DNA from: Cohnella sp. CFH 77786
GTDB lineage: Bacteria > Bacillota > Bacilli > Paenibacillales > Paenibacillaceae
Direction of reading: 5' to 3'
DNA length: 64,000 nt
Assembly (NCBI RefSeq): GCF_019400745.1
Contig: NZ_WJIB01000005.1
Coordinates: forward strand, 308,941-372,940
The notes beneath the pieces were generated by a model, which saw nothing but the letters and a program-made list of their open reading frames with translations, searched no databases and had not been told where the DNA came from. Positions 56,551 to 64,000 of this stretch are shown here, in pieces (position 1 is the first letter of the stretch; each line of letters opens with the position of its first letter). The position numbers were made by a program, and so were the translations under genes.

Positions 56551-56877
56551 CTAGGAATGTGTATAAGATGATCCAATCATATACATAACGATTGCGATGA
56601 TCATATAAGGAAGACCGAGTAAGAACAATAAGCCGGTCCACTTGCGCTGCTGTTCCCGGTCCTCCGGGGTACTCGAATGGTAATTCGCCCGAATGCGATC
56701 CCCGCTAACCAAGAAGCCGGAGACGATTGCCCCGAGCATAATAAACAAAATACCGACTCCGAAATTAACGTTTCTAACCGTATCCATTTCCACTATCGCG
56801 ATAAGTGTAATATTTACAGCAAGACATAGAATGAAGTTGATAAGAACCCATTTAGACAAAGCGACCATTCCTTCCAT
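56551..56877 (-). CDS. DUF5316 membrane protein
   Basis: Up to 108 residues with four hydrophobic segments and the family motif SGDRIRANYHSSTPEDRE. Start unclear: ATG 56877 and 56868 lack spacing, while TTG 56859 has AAGGA nine bases upstream. Small integral membrane protein of unknown role. Confidence 0.8.
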   Translation of the reverse strand: MEGMVALSKWVLINFILCLAVNITLIAIVEMDTVRNVNFGVGILFIMLGAIVSGFLVSGDRIRANYHSSTPEDREQQRKWTGLLFLLGLPYMIIAIVMYMIGSSYTHS

Positions 56878-56981
56878 TCAATCGCTCATTGATCGTATTT
56901 CGACCGTCTGTCTCTTCTTAATGCTTTCCTGACAGCGTCTCTCGTGTGATCTCTTCTAGGCAGCTCTCCCCTATTCTCCTC

Positions 56982-57236
56982 CTATCGCGATTTAGGGAGC
57001 GGCTGTTCAAGGGAATACAGTTCATCGTCGATTTGATTCATTTTCTCCGTCACGAGCTTCCTTACATCCTCGAGCGCCTGGTTATAGATGTAGGGGCCGA
57101 GCTCTTTCAGCATGAAATCGACGAATTGTTCCGCTCCGAGTTCCCCTATCCTTTCTGACCGTTCCTCTTCGAAGAAGGTTACTACGCGTTCCATGATTTC
57201 GGTTTTCTGTTCCCGAGGTAATTTAAGTATGATCAT
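56982..57236 (-). CDS. DUF2164 protein
   Basis: 84 residues from ATG 57236 (GGAGGG upstream). Family motif FMLKELGPYIYNQALEDVRK; also EEERSERIGELGAEQFVDF. Small helical cytosolic protein, function unknown. Confidence 0.88.
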   Translation of the reverse strand: MIILKLPREQKTEIMERVVTFFEEERSERIGELGAEQFVDFMLKELGPYIYNQALEDVRKLVTEKMNQIDDELYSLEQPLPKSR

Positions 57237-57275
57237 CAAAATACCCTCCATTATCAAGAACTGACATCCAGAAAA

Positions 57276-57956
57276 TTAAGGCTTCCTTGCATTCCATATG
57301 AATTTGTACTCACGCATCTCCAATTTACCGTTAACGGAGAGCTCAAATATCTTCTTCGCGAGTTCATCTTGATGCTCTGCCCTGGTATAGTCCGGGTTTC
57401 CCGGGATGCCGGACAGAAATTTGGCAAACACATTTTCATTAGGGAAACAATAAATGGCTTCGTTGTATTCCGTGATTTCAATGTCAACCCAGTGATTCTT
57501 CCCCAGACGTTCTTACACGACATCCAATCCGCCGGAATGAATGCCGATTATTGTTCCTCCGGAACGAAGGATCCGGCTGTGATTGAGAATGGAAGTAGGG
57601 CCTCTTCGATCATAAATCATATCGAATTGTCCGTCCGAGAATGGCAGCTCTTCTTTTGTCGAGGCATGGATGAAATGCAAATTTGTGTAACTGGTGCCAC
57701 GTATAGAGGAGTTCGCGATTTTTATCATTTCGATGGCGTTGTCGAACCCGATGATGGACTTCGCATAAGCAGCCATTTTCATCGTAAAGTCTCCATGTCC
57801 GCAACCGGCATCCAATACGCTCTCGCAATTCGGCAATAGGGTGATCAGCCGTCGTTCGAATAGCTCTTCCGCTGAAGTGCCCTCTACACTGAAAACAGCG
57901 TTGTTCTTATACCCGCCGTTACGAATGGCAATTGAATTATACCAGTCTACTCCCAT
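57276..57956 (-). pseudogene. SAM-dependent methyltransferase with in-frame stop
   Basis: The first 147 codons form a class I methyltransferase (VLDAGCGHGDF, IIGFDNAIEM, FDMIYDRRGP). A TAA at 57513-57515 interrupts it, yet the same frame continues with good protein (RLGKNHWVDIEITEYNEAIY to EMREYKFIWNARKP) to 57276, giving 226 codons in all. A single change from CAA or GAA explains it. The truncated product lacks the end of the Rossmann sheet and is probably inactive. Confidence 0.8.
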
Positions 57957-58002
57957 CGATCACCTCTCTATTATGTACGGGTAGCTTGCCCGATACTTTC
58001 AT

Positions 58003-58431
58003 TTAATCTCCCTCTCGCTCAAGCCTCATATAAATACTCCGTTCTTTAAACCCCAACGACTTCCAGAATGCACGGCCCCTTTCATTCCAATACATCACTT
58101 CGATATCGATCTCAGATATCTGTAAAAAACTCATGAGCTGCTTGAATGCTCGTTTCCCGTAACCTGCCCTTCTGCAATCTCGGCATATGAAAAAATGCCT
58201 TAAATAAAGCGGATTCCGCCGAAGGTTTACAAGTGCATAACCCCGTACTGCACCATGATCCTTGAACAGATAAGCCTGATAGTCCGACCGGATGAACATG
58301 GACATTCTTTCTTTCAACTGCTGCAGATTCATTATGTTATCATGCTGCTCATCTTCAATCAGTTGCCGGTTTAGATTCGCCAGTAATTCCAAATCCTCAT
58401 CCGAACAGATATGGATCGTTATATCGCTCAT
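58003..58431 (-). CDS. GNAT family N-acetyltransferase
   Basis: 142 residues. Acetyl-CoA site CRDCRRAGYGKRAFKQLM and the terminal MYWNERGRAFWKSLGF motif. Substrate unknown. Overlaps no neighbour; 14 bases from the kinase-like gene. Confidence 0.9.
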   Translation of the reverse strand: MSDITIHICSDEDLELLANLNRQLIEDEQHDNIMNLQQLKERMSMFIRSDYQAYLFKDHGAVRGYALVNLRRNPLYLRHFFICRDCRRAGYGKRAFKQLMSFLQISEIDIEVMYWNERGRAFWKSLGFKERSIYMRLEREGD

Positions 58432-58445
58432 ATGATCACCATTAC

Positions 58446-59381
58446 CTATGTTCTCACGAATAAAGTTCCTTCTTCGTTCCGATTTCCAACGATGTCTTTT
58501 TCACTGATGATCAGTGATGTAAAGTTCCCATTATCACCTTTTAAGAATTCGAAAGTCATGCTAATATTGTCCAAATAGAATTTGTCAAGGCTTCTCGGCT
58601 TTAATCTGTGTTCACCGAAAACGTATAACTCATGATTCTTCAACTCAACTTGGATTTGTAATCCCATTTCCTTGTTCCCATACACTCCGACAAATCTCTC
58701 CATTTCCTGGACGGAAAGAACCGGATCCGGGATGTAGGTTAGTGAGAGATATTCCAGTATTTTTCCGTAATCAAGTGACCACTCCCAGTTTGTATTGTCG
58801 ATCGCTAAAGTGTTTTGTCCGTACTTAGAATAAGCAATCGAAGCTATTTCGGCATATTCCCTTAGAAATTCAAAGTGTACTCTATCACCCAGTTGACCGC
58901 GGTTCAAATAATAAGGCTCATGTTTATAGCGCTCATATGTATGCTTAAGCCAGTTTTCACCGCCTCGAGCAGTTATCATACGATGGATCCCGATGCTGGG
59001 TTCATTCTGGTATAGATAAATGAGATTGCAGTCAATTTGCTGTAATAACGTATATAGCTCTTCAATAAATGAAATGATTTCTTCTTTTGTCAGATCCCAA
59101 TGCAGCAAACGGATAATCGGGCTTTGAAACAAGACGGATTCCATGACAAAAACGAAGTCCTCATTCGCATGGAGGGTCAGGAATTGGTGCCAATTCGAAA
59201 TATAGGCATCCTTCCAATCGACGAAATTGCCGATATCCCGGTCAAGAAGTATCGGATGTTCAAAAGCGGATTCATGGAACAACATTGTCTCCATTCCATT
59301 CCGTTCCAACTGTAATTGGATAAATCTTGCCGTCGTGGACTTCCCCGATCCAGGGATGCCTTCAACCATGATCAGCTTCAA
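58446..59381 (-). CDS. P-loop nucleoside/nucleotide kinase-like protein
   Basis: About 311 residues. TTG 59381 fits the AGGAGG eight bases before it. Walker A GIPGSGKSTT at the N-terminus, a lid-like region (IHRMITARGGENW) and a C-terminal beta-rich domain (about 230-311) of unknown role. Resembles thymidylate or dephospho kinases without being one. Confidence 0.75.
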   Translation of the reverse strand: MKLIMVEGIPGSGKSTTARFIQLQLERNGMETMLFHESAFEHPILLDRDIGNFVDWKDAYISNWHQFLTLHANEDFVFVMESVLFQSPIIRLLHWDLTKEEIISFIEELYTLLQQIDCNLIYLYQNEPSIGIHRMITARGGENWLKHTYERYKHEPYYLNRGQLGDRVHFEFLREYAEIASIAYSKYGQNTLAIDNTNWEWSLDYGKILEYLSLTYIPDPVLSVQEMERFVGVYGNKEMGLQIQVELKNHELYVFGEHRLKPRSLDKFYLDNISMTFEFLKGDNGNFTSLIISEKDIVGNRNEEGTLFVRT

Positions 59382-59474
59382 AAAGAATTCCTCCTGGGGC
59401 AGCTCACAGCATGTCATATTCGGACAGGTCCGGTTTGATCTTGTTGACTTTATCCGTTACAAGTGCGAGGCTTC

Positions 59475-60002
59475 TTACGACCGGAGTCTCTTCTTGATCA
59501 TTCGGATCTGACCCCGATGATTGATTTCATCTTCAAACACGTGAAACCACATAAAATAATGATTGGCCCGTTTGTTGTACCAGAATACTTCTTCGCGATA
59601 CAACCAGTCATCATCAACCGTTTTGAATAGCTCATAGGTTCGCTTTCTTACCGCTTCTAATTGATTTAGGTAATAAGCCAAATCATTCCCCTTAATCTTC
59701 TTGCGACCTTCGTCCCCCAGATCCAATGCAGCTCCCCAGTGCGACATTTCTTCGTCATTTAAATCTCTTTTCTCAAACGTAGACACTTGATAGGCGTATT
59801 CGACTGCAGCAAAATGCAACAACAAAGCACCGATCGAATTGCTTTCGCCATCGATTAAATAATCCAACTGCTCAACGGATAAATCCTGGACGGCTTGTAA
59901 AGTGGTATGCCTCGCATAATTCATCATAGACAGCAAACGGCTGATCTGTGGAGAATAGCCGGGCATGTCGCTGATGAGATATATCTTTTCCAAGTCTAGC
60001 AT
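59475..60002 (-). CDS. DinB family protein (DUF664)
   Basis: 175-residue four-helix bundle with the metal-binding histidines of DinB proteins (LLLHFAAVEYAYQ, MWFHVFEDEINHRGQ). ATG 60002 with GAGGAGG. Likely a bacillithiol-dependent transferase or metal enzyme; function unknown. Confidence 0.9.
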   Translation of the reverse strand: MLDLEKIYLISDMPGYSPQISRLLSMMNYARHTTLQAVQDLSVEQLDYLIDGESNSIGALLLHFAAVEYAYQVSTFEKRDLNDEEMSHWGAALDLGDEGRKKIKGNDLAYYLNQLEAVRKRTYELFKTVDDDWLYREEVFWYNKRANHYFMWFHVFEDEINHRGQIRMIKKRLRS

Positions 60003-60046
60003 TTTGGTTGCCTCCTCAATGTCATTTGATTGGAACCAATTAAGCT

Positions 60047-60601
60047 CTATTGAGACGATGTCTTGATAAGTTGAATTAATTCATCTCTGACTCCCCTTGT
60101 CAGGTGAGGCATCTTTATCAAGAACTCAACGAGTTCTTTATTCACTGTTCCTATGTTGGATTTTAGATAATCCATTAACACCTCTGATTTTCTTTTTCTT
60201 TTCATCAAACTATAGGCTACATACCATATTTCAGGAGACGAAACCTTAATGCCATCCCAGTCAGATCCATGAGACACTGGCAAAGTTACGATTCCGGTGT
60301 CTGTATGTAATCCAAAAAAGCCAATGATATCAAGCTTAAGTTCCGGTATGCTGATTCTGTATTCACTTGCAAACGGAAAATCACCACTACGCTGCTCCAC
60401 GCAGTCATATTCATTCAGAATTTCTAATATTTCTTGTTTTGGACATTCAACGGTAATATCCCAATCGTTCACTTCTTCAATCAGTCTCAAATCATACAAC
60501 ATCGCGCTACCACCCAGTGCATATGGGATTTGGTGTTTATCTAATAGGTCTACAATAGGATATAGCTTTTGAAGATCCACATGATCTGTCCTTTCCCTCA
60601 T
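60047..60601 (-). CDS. Nucleotidyltransferase-fold protein
   Basis: 184 residues. YALGGSAMLYDLRLI and NDWDITVE give the GGS...DxD core of the nucleotidyltransferase superfamily (AbiEii/aminoglycoside type). Its ATG overlaps the stop of a decayed upstream gene. Substrate unknown. Confidence 0.8.
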   Translation of the reverse strand: MRERTDHVDLQKLYPIVDLLDKHQIPYALGGSAMLYDLRLIEEVNDWDITVECPKQEILEILNEYDCVEQRSGDFPFASEYRISIPELKLDIIGFFGLHTDTGIVTLPVSHGSDWDGIKVSSPEIWYVAYSLMKRKRKSEVLMDYLKSNIGTVNKELVEFLIKMPHLTRGVRDELIQLIKTSSQ

Positions 60602-60830
60602 ATTGCTCCTGGGTATGCGAAATCTGCAACTTCATGTATGACTTGATTGGGTATTATATTCTGTTTTCCATCGGGAGTTATATCGAAAAATCCCACACTT
60701 CAACATTTGTACCTTTGAAGAAATAGGTGAACATCGTTGCCATATTCGTAACACTATGATATTTTTCCTTCCGTATTTATTCGAGTTAAGAATTCATTTA
60801 CCTGTTTCTTGTCCTTAAAATGACAACTTA
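60598..60830 (-). pseudogene. Decayed gene before nucleotidyltransferase
   Basis: Minus-strand fragments read TNMATMFTYFFKGTNVEVWD in one frame and DITPDGKQNIIPNQVIHEVA through the stop at 60598 in another, with frame changes between. The stop overlaps the next start (ATGA), showing the remnant of a coupled gene pair. Family not recognised. Confidence 0.5.
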
Positions 60831-60941
60831 CTTCTGATCTCTCACAGCATTACTGTTCGTATTGGAGGGAAATGATATTAAAAGGAGAATTATATCAAAA
60901 GAAAAGGAACGATCATATCTGTAGCAAATGGAGGTAAATCG

Positions 60942-61367
60942 ATGGCGATTTTTGGTGGATTATTCGGAAATTATTCGGAAGTATCTGTGCAAGAATTACA
61001 GAATCAGTATGGGGCATTTTTGATGCCACAGGAGAAAATCCAAATGGGGTTTAGATTAGTTCGCGATACTTTTATGTTCACTAATGAGCGGCTAATCTTG
61101 ATCGACCATCAAGGAGTTACGGGTAAGAAAACAAGGGTGGCTTCCATTCATTTAGATTCGATATATGAAGTAACCATGGAAACCGCAGGAACTGGTTTTG
61201 ATGATAGCGAAATTACCATTCATTATATTACATCTCCTTTTTATAAAACGAATAATCCTCAGGTCGCGAGTTATAAATTTGAATTCAGTAAAAAGATTAA
61301 TGTTCAAGCGATCTATACGGTATTAGTATCATTAGCTCATGAGAATAAAAAACGAATAAACTCATAA
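60942..61367 (+). CDS. PH domain-containing protein (bPH_1, YvbH-like)
   Basis: 141 residues, ATG 60942 after GGAGG. Matches the bacterial PH-like family PF08000 (FRLVRDTFMFTNERLILIDH, SIHLDSIYEV). Cytosolic; function unknown. The only plus-strand gene in the 55.7-64 kb cluster. Confidence 0.88.
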   Translation: MAIFGGLFGNYSEVSVQELQNQYGAFLMPQEKIQMGFRLVRDTFMFTNERLILIDHQGVTGKKTRVASIHLDSIYEVTMETAGTGFDDSEITIHYITSPFYKTNNPQVASYKFEFSKKINVQAIYTVLVSLAHENKKRINS

Positions 61368-61387
61368 TTTTCGAATTAGATCACTAT

Positions 61388-61440
61388 AGACGGTGTGAGA
61401 GACGGCGAATGCCGGGCTCGATGCGTGAAGAATTTATCTG
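61388..61440 (-). repeat. Partial attC-like element 1
   Basis: On the minus strand CTTCACGCATCGAG matches the left arm of the complete element at 63742-63905 (ATTCACGCATCGCAG); the rest is shortened. It lies directly after the stop of the GNAT gene at 61466. Confidence 0.45.
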
Positions 61441-61465
61441 ATCACAGGCGCTTCACCGAGTAAAC

Positions 61466-61966
61466 TTAAAATGTCTTTCCCATCATGTATTCATCAAAAT
61501 ATTCATGATTGATTTTCATGGAGTTCTTTTTTATCCCTTCAATTTCAAATCCATGTTTGTTATATAAAGAAATTGCTCGTTCATTCTGAGTGATTACCGT
61601 TAGCTCTAATCTTGTAATGCAAGTAGTTTGTCTCCATACCTCTAAATGGTTAAACAACTCATTCCCTATTCCCTGGCCAATGAACTTATTCAAAATACCT
61701 ATTACTAAATGGGCTCTATGTTCGATTCGACTCAGATTTCCACCAATAACCGTAAGATGACCAACGAGCTGAGTATCCAACTCAGCGACAAAAATATTCG
61801 AATTCTTGGACTGAATAAACGTGGAAATGATTTGACGTTGCTGTTCCAGCGTTGTACTCCTTTCTCCTGGTTCAAACAACATAAAGTTAGTTTCTTGATC
61901 TAACTGTTTATTCAGTTGAAGAAAGAGCATGTTATCATCTTCGGAAATTTCTCTTATCTGTATCAT
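61466..61966 (-). CDS. GNAT family N-acetyltransferase (cassette-like)
   Basis: 166 residues; GAAGGAGA upstream of ATG. Acetyl-CoA site IGILNKFIGQGIGNELFNHL and terminal RAISLYNKHGFEIEG. The gene begins 44 bases after the boundary of attC-like element 2 and is followed by partial element 1, forming a one-gene unit. Confidence 0.9.
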   Translation of the reverse strand: MIQIREISEDDNMLFLQLNKQLDQETNFMLFEPGERSTTLEQQRQIISTFIQSKNSNIFVAELDTQLVGHLTVIGGNLSRIEHRAHLVIGILNKFIGQGIGNELFNHLEVWRQTTCITRLELTVITQNERAISLYNKHGFEIEGIKKNSMKINHEYFDEYMMGKTF

Positions 61967-62009
61967 TTCAGCTTTATCTCCTTCATTCTATATGCACTTG
62001 GGTGATTTC

Positions 62010-62170
62010 AGATTACGTCCCTTGTATTCGCAATATTCGAACGCGGGAACCTTAAACCCTTATGGGGCGACGCGGTTAGGTTCAAGGGTTATCCGCTGAA
62101 TCAGTTACGCTAGAAAATGCGCCTCGCGGACCGAGAGCTATATGGCCCCTATGCGTGAATGCAGTATCAG
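62010..62170 (-). repeat. attC-like element 2
   Basis: Minus strand: left arm ACTGCATTCACGCAT, inner core GAACCTAACCGCGTCGCC and GGTTTAAGGTTC, right arm GCGAATACAAGGGACGTAATC. The boundary heptamer is degenerate (GTAATCT) but followed by GAAAT as in the others. Confidence 0.65.
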
Positions 62171-62213
62171 GTGATATCAGCGGCTTCCTCCAATAGCGTA
62201 TTATGACTTCGAT

Positions 62214-62627
62214 TTAAAGTAATTCAGAATCGTACTTTCTAAAAAGTTCTTTCATTGTTTCTTGATCCCGTTGTGTTGCATGATGTATGCCTTCTATTAA
62301 TGAGTGAATTTTTGCGGTCATAATAATCAAATACTTTGCTTGTTCCGGCTTTGGATTCCAATATGTATGTGGTGTTCCTCTTGGAACAACTACTGCCTGA
62401 CTAGCGTTGGCTTCTAAAATCTTATCTCCAATCTGAAATCCAAGTGTACCTTCTAACACATACCAAGCTTCATCGTCGTTGTTATGCTTGTGTAATGGTG
62501 CAATGCGTTCGGGCATACGACCATCGGGAGTTCCTTCAGCAATCCATTCTGCAATTACAAAATTCGAGCCTGTAGGTTTTAAGGGTTGCCCATTAATTAA
62601 TCCTGAGATGAATTGACTATTTGACAT
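62214..62627 (-). CDS. Cupin domain protein (cassette-like)
   Basis: 137 residues from ATG 62627 with AAAGGAG 8 bases upstream. Double-stranded beta-helix motifs PLHKHNNDDEAWYVLEG and VVVPRGTPHTYWN with metal-binding histidines. Unknown substrate. One-gene unit between attC-like elements. Confidence 0.88.
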   Translation of the reverse strand: MSNSQFISGLINGQPLKPTGSNFVIAEWIAEGTPDGRMPERIAPLHKHNNDDEAWYVLEGTLGFQIGDKILEANASQAVVVPRGTPHTYWNPKPEQAKYLIIMTAKIHSLIEGIHHATQRDQETMKELFRKYDSELL

Positions 62628-62671
62628 CACTTTGGCTCCTTTGTTCGTTGTATTTCCGTTGATTTCACTTC

Positions 62672-62812
62672 ATGTTCCCGCATTCACGAGGCGAGGCGGC
62701 CTTAGATAGCTCTTATCTTAAACCGGCTCGTGTGTCAACTGAACCATCTTCCATGATTATACATCGGACGACTAAGGAGCGTTAGCCCCACAAGAGTGAA
62801 TGCAGTGTTATA
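62672..62812 (-). repeat. attC-like element 2b
   Basis: Minus strand: left arm GTATAACACTGCATTCACT, right arm CGTGAATGCGGGAACAT followed by GAAGTGAAAT. Outer arms conserved, internal core different from the other elements. Confidence 0.6.
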
Positions 62813-62846
62813 CGAAGTTCCACTCTTCATCGAAATGCTTACTAAA

Positions 62847-63179
62847 TTAATCATTTTCTTGTTCTCGTATAATCTGACCAAAAGTTACTCGATTTTGCAG
62901 GTTGTCAGTATCCATAGTTTTATATACTTCTTTTATATCGGGTACATTTTCAATTGTCATCCTTATTCCTTGTTGAACTTCCTTGTCGATTTCTTCTATC
63001 CTTTTTATTTGATCTTCAAATATCGATGTTATTCCTGTTGCATATCGTCCTTTATTATTAGAGCAAATGATGTTTACTTTATATTTATCGTTTTCCCTAA
63101 CTAGAGGTTCACAAATAAACCATTCGTCTTCATGCAAATAAATCTTAATATACTGATCCTTATATCCATCGAGCTTCAT
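62847..63179 (-). CDS. Hypothetical protein, 110 aa (cassette-like)
   Basis: ATG 63179 with AAAGGAG upstream, 36 bases after a GTTAGGC boundary. Soluble, beta-rich N-terminal half (IKIYLHEDEWFICEPLVREN) and helical C-terminus. Not recognised. AT-rich, unlike the GH genes. Confidence 0.75.
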   Translation of the reverse strand: MKLDGYKDQYIKIYLHEDEWFICEPLVRENDKYKVNIICSNNKGRYATGITSIFEDQIKRIEEIDKEVQQGIRMTIENVPDIKEVYKTMDTDNLQNRVTFGQIIREQEND

Positions 63180-63214
63180 TGATTTTCTCCTTTATTTAAT
63201 ATCAGTGGAATTTC

Positions 63215-63330
63215 GCCTAACGTCTCTTGTATTCACGAACCCGAGAACCATAAGCCCCAACGGGGCGGCCGCGACGCGGTTAGGTTCGCAGGGTTGTCCG
63301 CCTGAATCGTCAGGGGAAGTTGCTGACTTC
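63215..63330 (-). repeat. attC-like element 3
   Basis: Minus strand ends in CGTGAATACAAGAGAC then GTTAGGC, an exact match to the integron core GTTRRRY. Core GCGGACAACCC, CGAACCTAACCGCGTCG and GCCCCGTTGGGGC. The left outer arm is missing or strongly altered. Confidence 0.7.
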
Positions 63331-63351
63331 TTCGAATTTACTTTTGACTTA

Positions 63352-63696
63352 TCATCTTTCGTTCATCAAATAGTCATTTAATCCCTTAATATCATCAGTT
63401 ACAAATATTATTTCTTGATTCTTCTGTTTTATTAGTACATATAGAGGTGTGGTTAATAAGTTTATTCTCTTATCTGGAATTCCAAGACCTGGAACCCCAA
63501 AAGCGTAACCATTTATTTTATGATTTGGATCTTCCAATCCTTTAACTTTGTTTTCATTGCTTGCTGGAGACTCATAAACCAAAAGTGTATACTGAGTCTT
63601 CTGAAAAGGATTAGTTGTAACGATCATGTATACCACAAAGCAAACTAATTGTCCTGAACCTAGGTAATATAGATATTTATATATCGAGTTCTTCAT
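63352..63696 (-). CDS. Hypothetical membrane-anchored protein, 114 aa (cassette-like)
   Basis: ATG 63696 with AAGAGGAT upstream, 46 bases after a GTTAGGT boundary. One N-terminal hydrophobic helix (about 8-27), then an extracellular domain (YAFGVPGLGIPDKRINLLTT). Not recognised. Confidence 0.7.
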   Translation of the reverse strand: MKNSIYKYLYYLGSGQLVCFVVYMIVTTNPFQKTQYTLLVYESPASNENKVKGLEDPNHKINGYAFGVPGLGIPDKRINLLTTPLYVLIKQKNQEIIFVTDDIKGLNDYLMNER

Positions 63697-63741
63697 GGTT
63701 TTATCCTCTTGTATTTTAATTTACTTCTTTACAGCAATTTC

Positions 63742-63905
63742 ACCTAACGTCTCTCGTATTCACGAATCCAAGAACCTTAAGCCCCAACGGGGCGGCCGCG
63801 ATGCGGTTAGGTTCGAAGGGTTGTCCGCCTGGATCAGCTCCCTCGAAATGCCTCGGGCGGACTGAGCAACCGCAAGGCTGCGATGCGTGAATACGATGTT
63901 GGTAT
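63742..63905 (-). repeat. attC-like element 4 (most complete)
   Basis: Minus strand: ACCAACATCGTATTCACG at the left, CGTGAATACGAGAGAC-GTTAGGT at the right. The arms pair over nine bases with a longer unpaired spacer on the right (AGAGAC against AT). Inside are GTCCGCC/GGCGGAC-type, GAACC/GGTTC and GCCCC/GGGGC stems. Overall shape and the final GTTRRRY heptamer are those of an integron attC site. Confidence 0.72.
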
Positions 63906-63944
63906 ATTAAGCTCGTCCCAGTGAGTCGGGGATGAGCTTTTCTT

Positions 63945-64000
63945 TTATACTGAGAGAATCGCCACCGGGTCAAAAACGAATGCGCTGTTGGGACTCTTAG
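63945..64000 (-). CDS. Possible 3' end of a further minus-strand gene
   Basis: Minus-strand frame entering from the right edge reads PNSAFVFDPVAILSV and stops at 63945. A hairpin AAGCTCGTCCC/GGGGATGAGCTT (63909-63940) follows. Only 17 codons are visible, so product and reality are uncertain. Confidence 0.3.
   Translation of the reverse strand, partial: KSPNSAFVFDPVAILSV

Noticed and set aside
61388..63905. CRISPR array
   Set aside because: The repeated elements are over 100 bases, palindromic, separated by complete genes and not by short spacers; no cas genes.
63740..63973. 77-codon minus-strand frame at the right edge
   Set aside because: It runs through the attC-like element, whose stems and conserved bases explain the sequence better than coding.

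Overview
The window looks like a chromosomal piece of an endospore-forming Bacillota of the Paenibacillaceae (Paenibacillus/Cohnella type). The evidence is a gerA/gerC/gerB spore germination operon, two YesM/YesN sensor kinase and AraC-type response regulator pairs, a carbohydrate (CUT1) ABC transporter without its own ATPase, many glycoside hydrolases, G-rich Shine-Dalgarno sites with frequent GTG/TTG starts, and a Zur box matching the Bacillus pattern. No rRNA, tRNA or CRISPR array was seen.

Layout. 1-5.4 kb: a glycan-utilisation operon with a GH2 beta-mannosidase (5' end outside the window), a strange shrunken acetolactate-synthase-like protein, a DUF4091/GH123-like protein and an unknown protein. 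5.7-9.1 kb: YesN/YesM pair. 9.2-10.4 kb: beta-helix protein on the opposite strand. 10.6-14.8 kb: nagA, GH78 rhamnosidase and a ThuA-like gene. 15.2-21.6 kb: a Zur-box-controlled cnt/nik-type operon (binding protein, two permeases, two ATPases, MFS exporter) for a zinc or metallophore complex. 21.9-30.4 kb: a second YesM/YesN pair with an attached sugar-binding lipoprotein, a CUT1 sugar transporter and a near-identical second ThuA gene. 31.8-35.9 kb: ger operon on the minus strand, ending in a 51-residue membrane peptide gene.

From 30.4 to 48.1 kb the sequence is a patchwork of decayed material around a few intact genes (Ig-like secreted protein, GH36 alpha-galactosidase, an FAD/NAD(P)-binding protein with tandem c-di-GMP-I riboswitches in its leader). 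The decayed material includes IS1182-like transposase scraps, a response regulator scrap, a P-loop NTPase with a stop in its Walker A motif, the N-terminus of an Avs/Cap4-like defence nuclease cut off by a tyrosine recombinase fragment, a second recombinase copy with a frameshift, and a dispersed family of GACAAGAAC-ended palindromic elements that resemble transposon ends.

48.1-55.6 kb: glycosyltransferase and NAD-epimerase pair, an FMN-dependent alpha-hydroxy-acid oxidase, and a divergent AraC regulator and GH127 arabinofuranosidase pair. 55.7-61.4 kb: a tight series of small unrelated genes (DUF4269, DUF5316, DUF2164, methyltransferase, GNAT, P-loop kinase, DinB, nucleotidyltransferase, PH domain), several of them broken. 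61.4-63.9 kb: four one-gene units, all on the minus strand, each followed by an attC-like inverted-repeat element. The two best elements end in GTTAGGC or GTTAGGT. This integron-like cassette array in a Bacillota is the most unusual structure in the window.

Functional reading: the left half is a plant/host glycan degrader module (mannoside, GlcNAc, rhamnoside, galactoside, arabinoside) under YesMN-type surface sensing. The middle and right are accessory DNA with repeated turnover.
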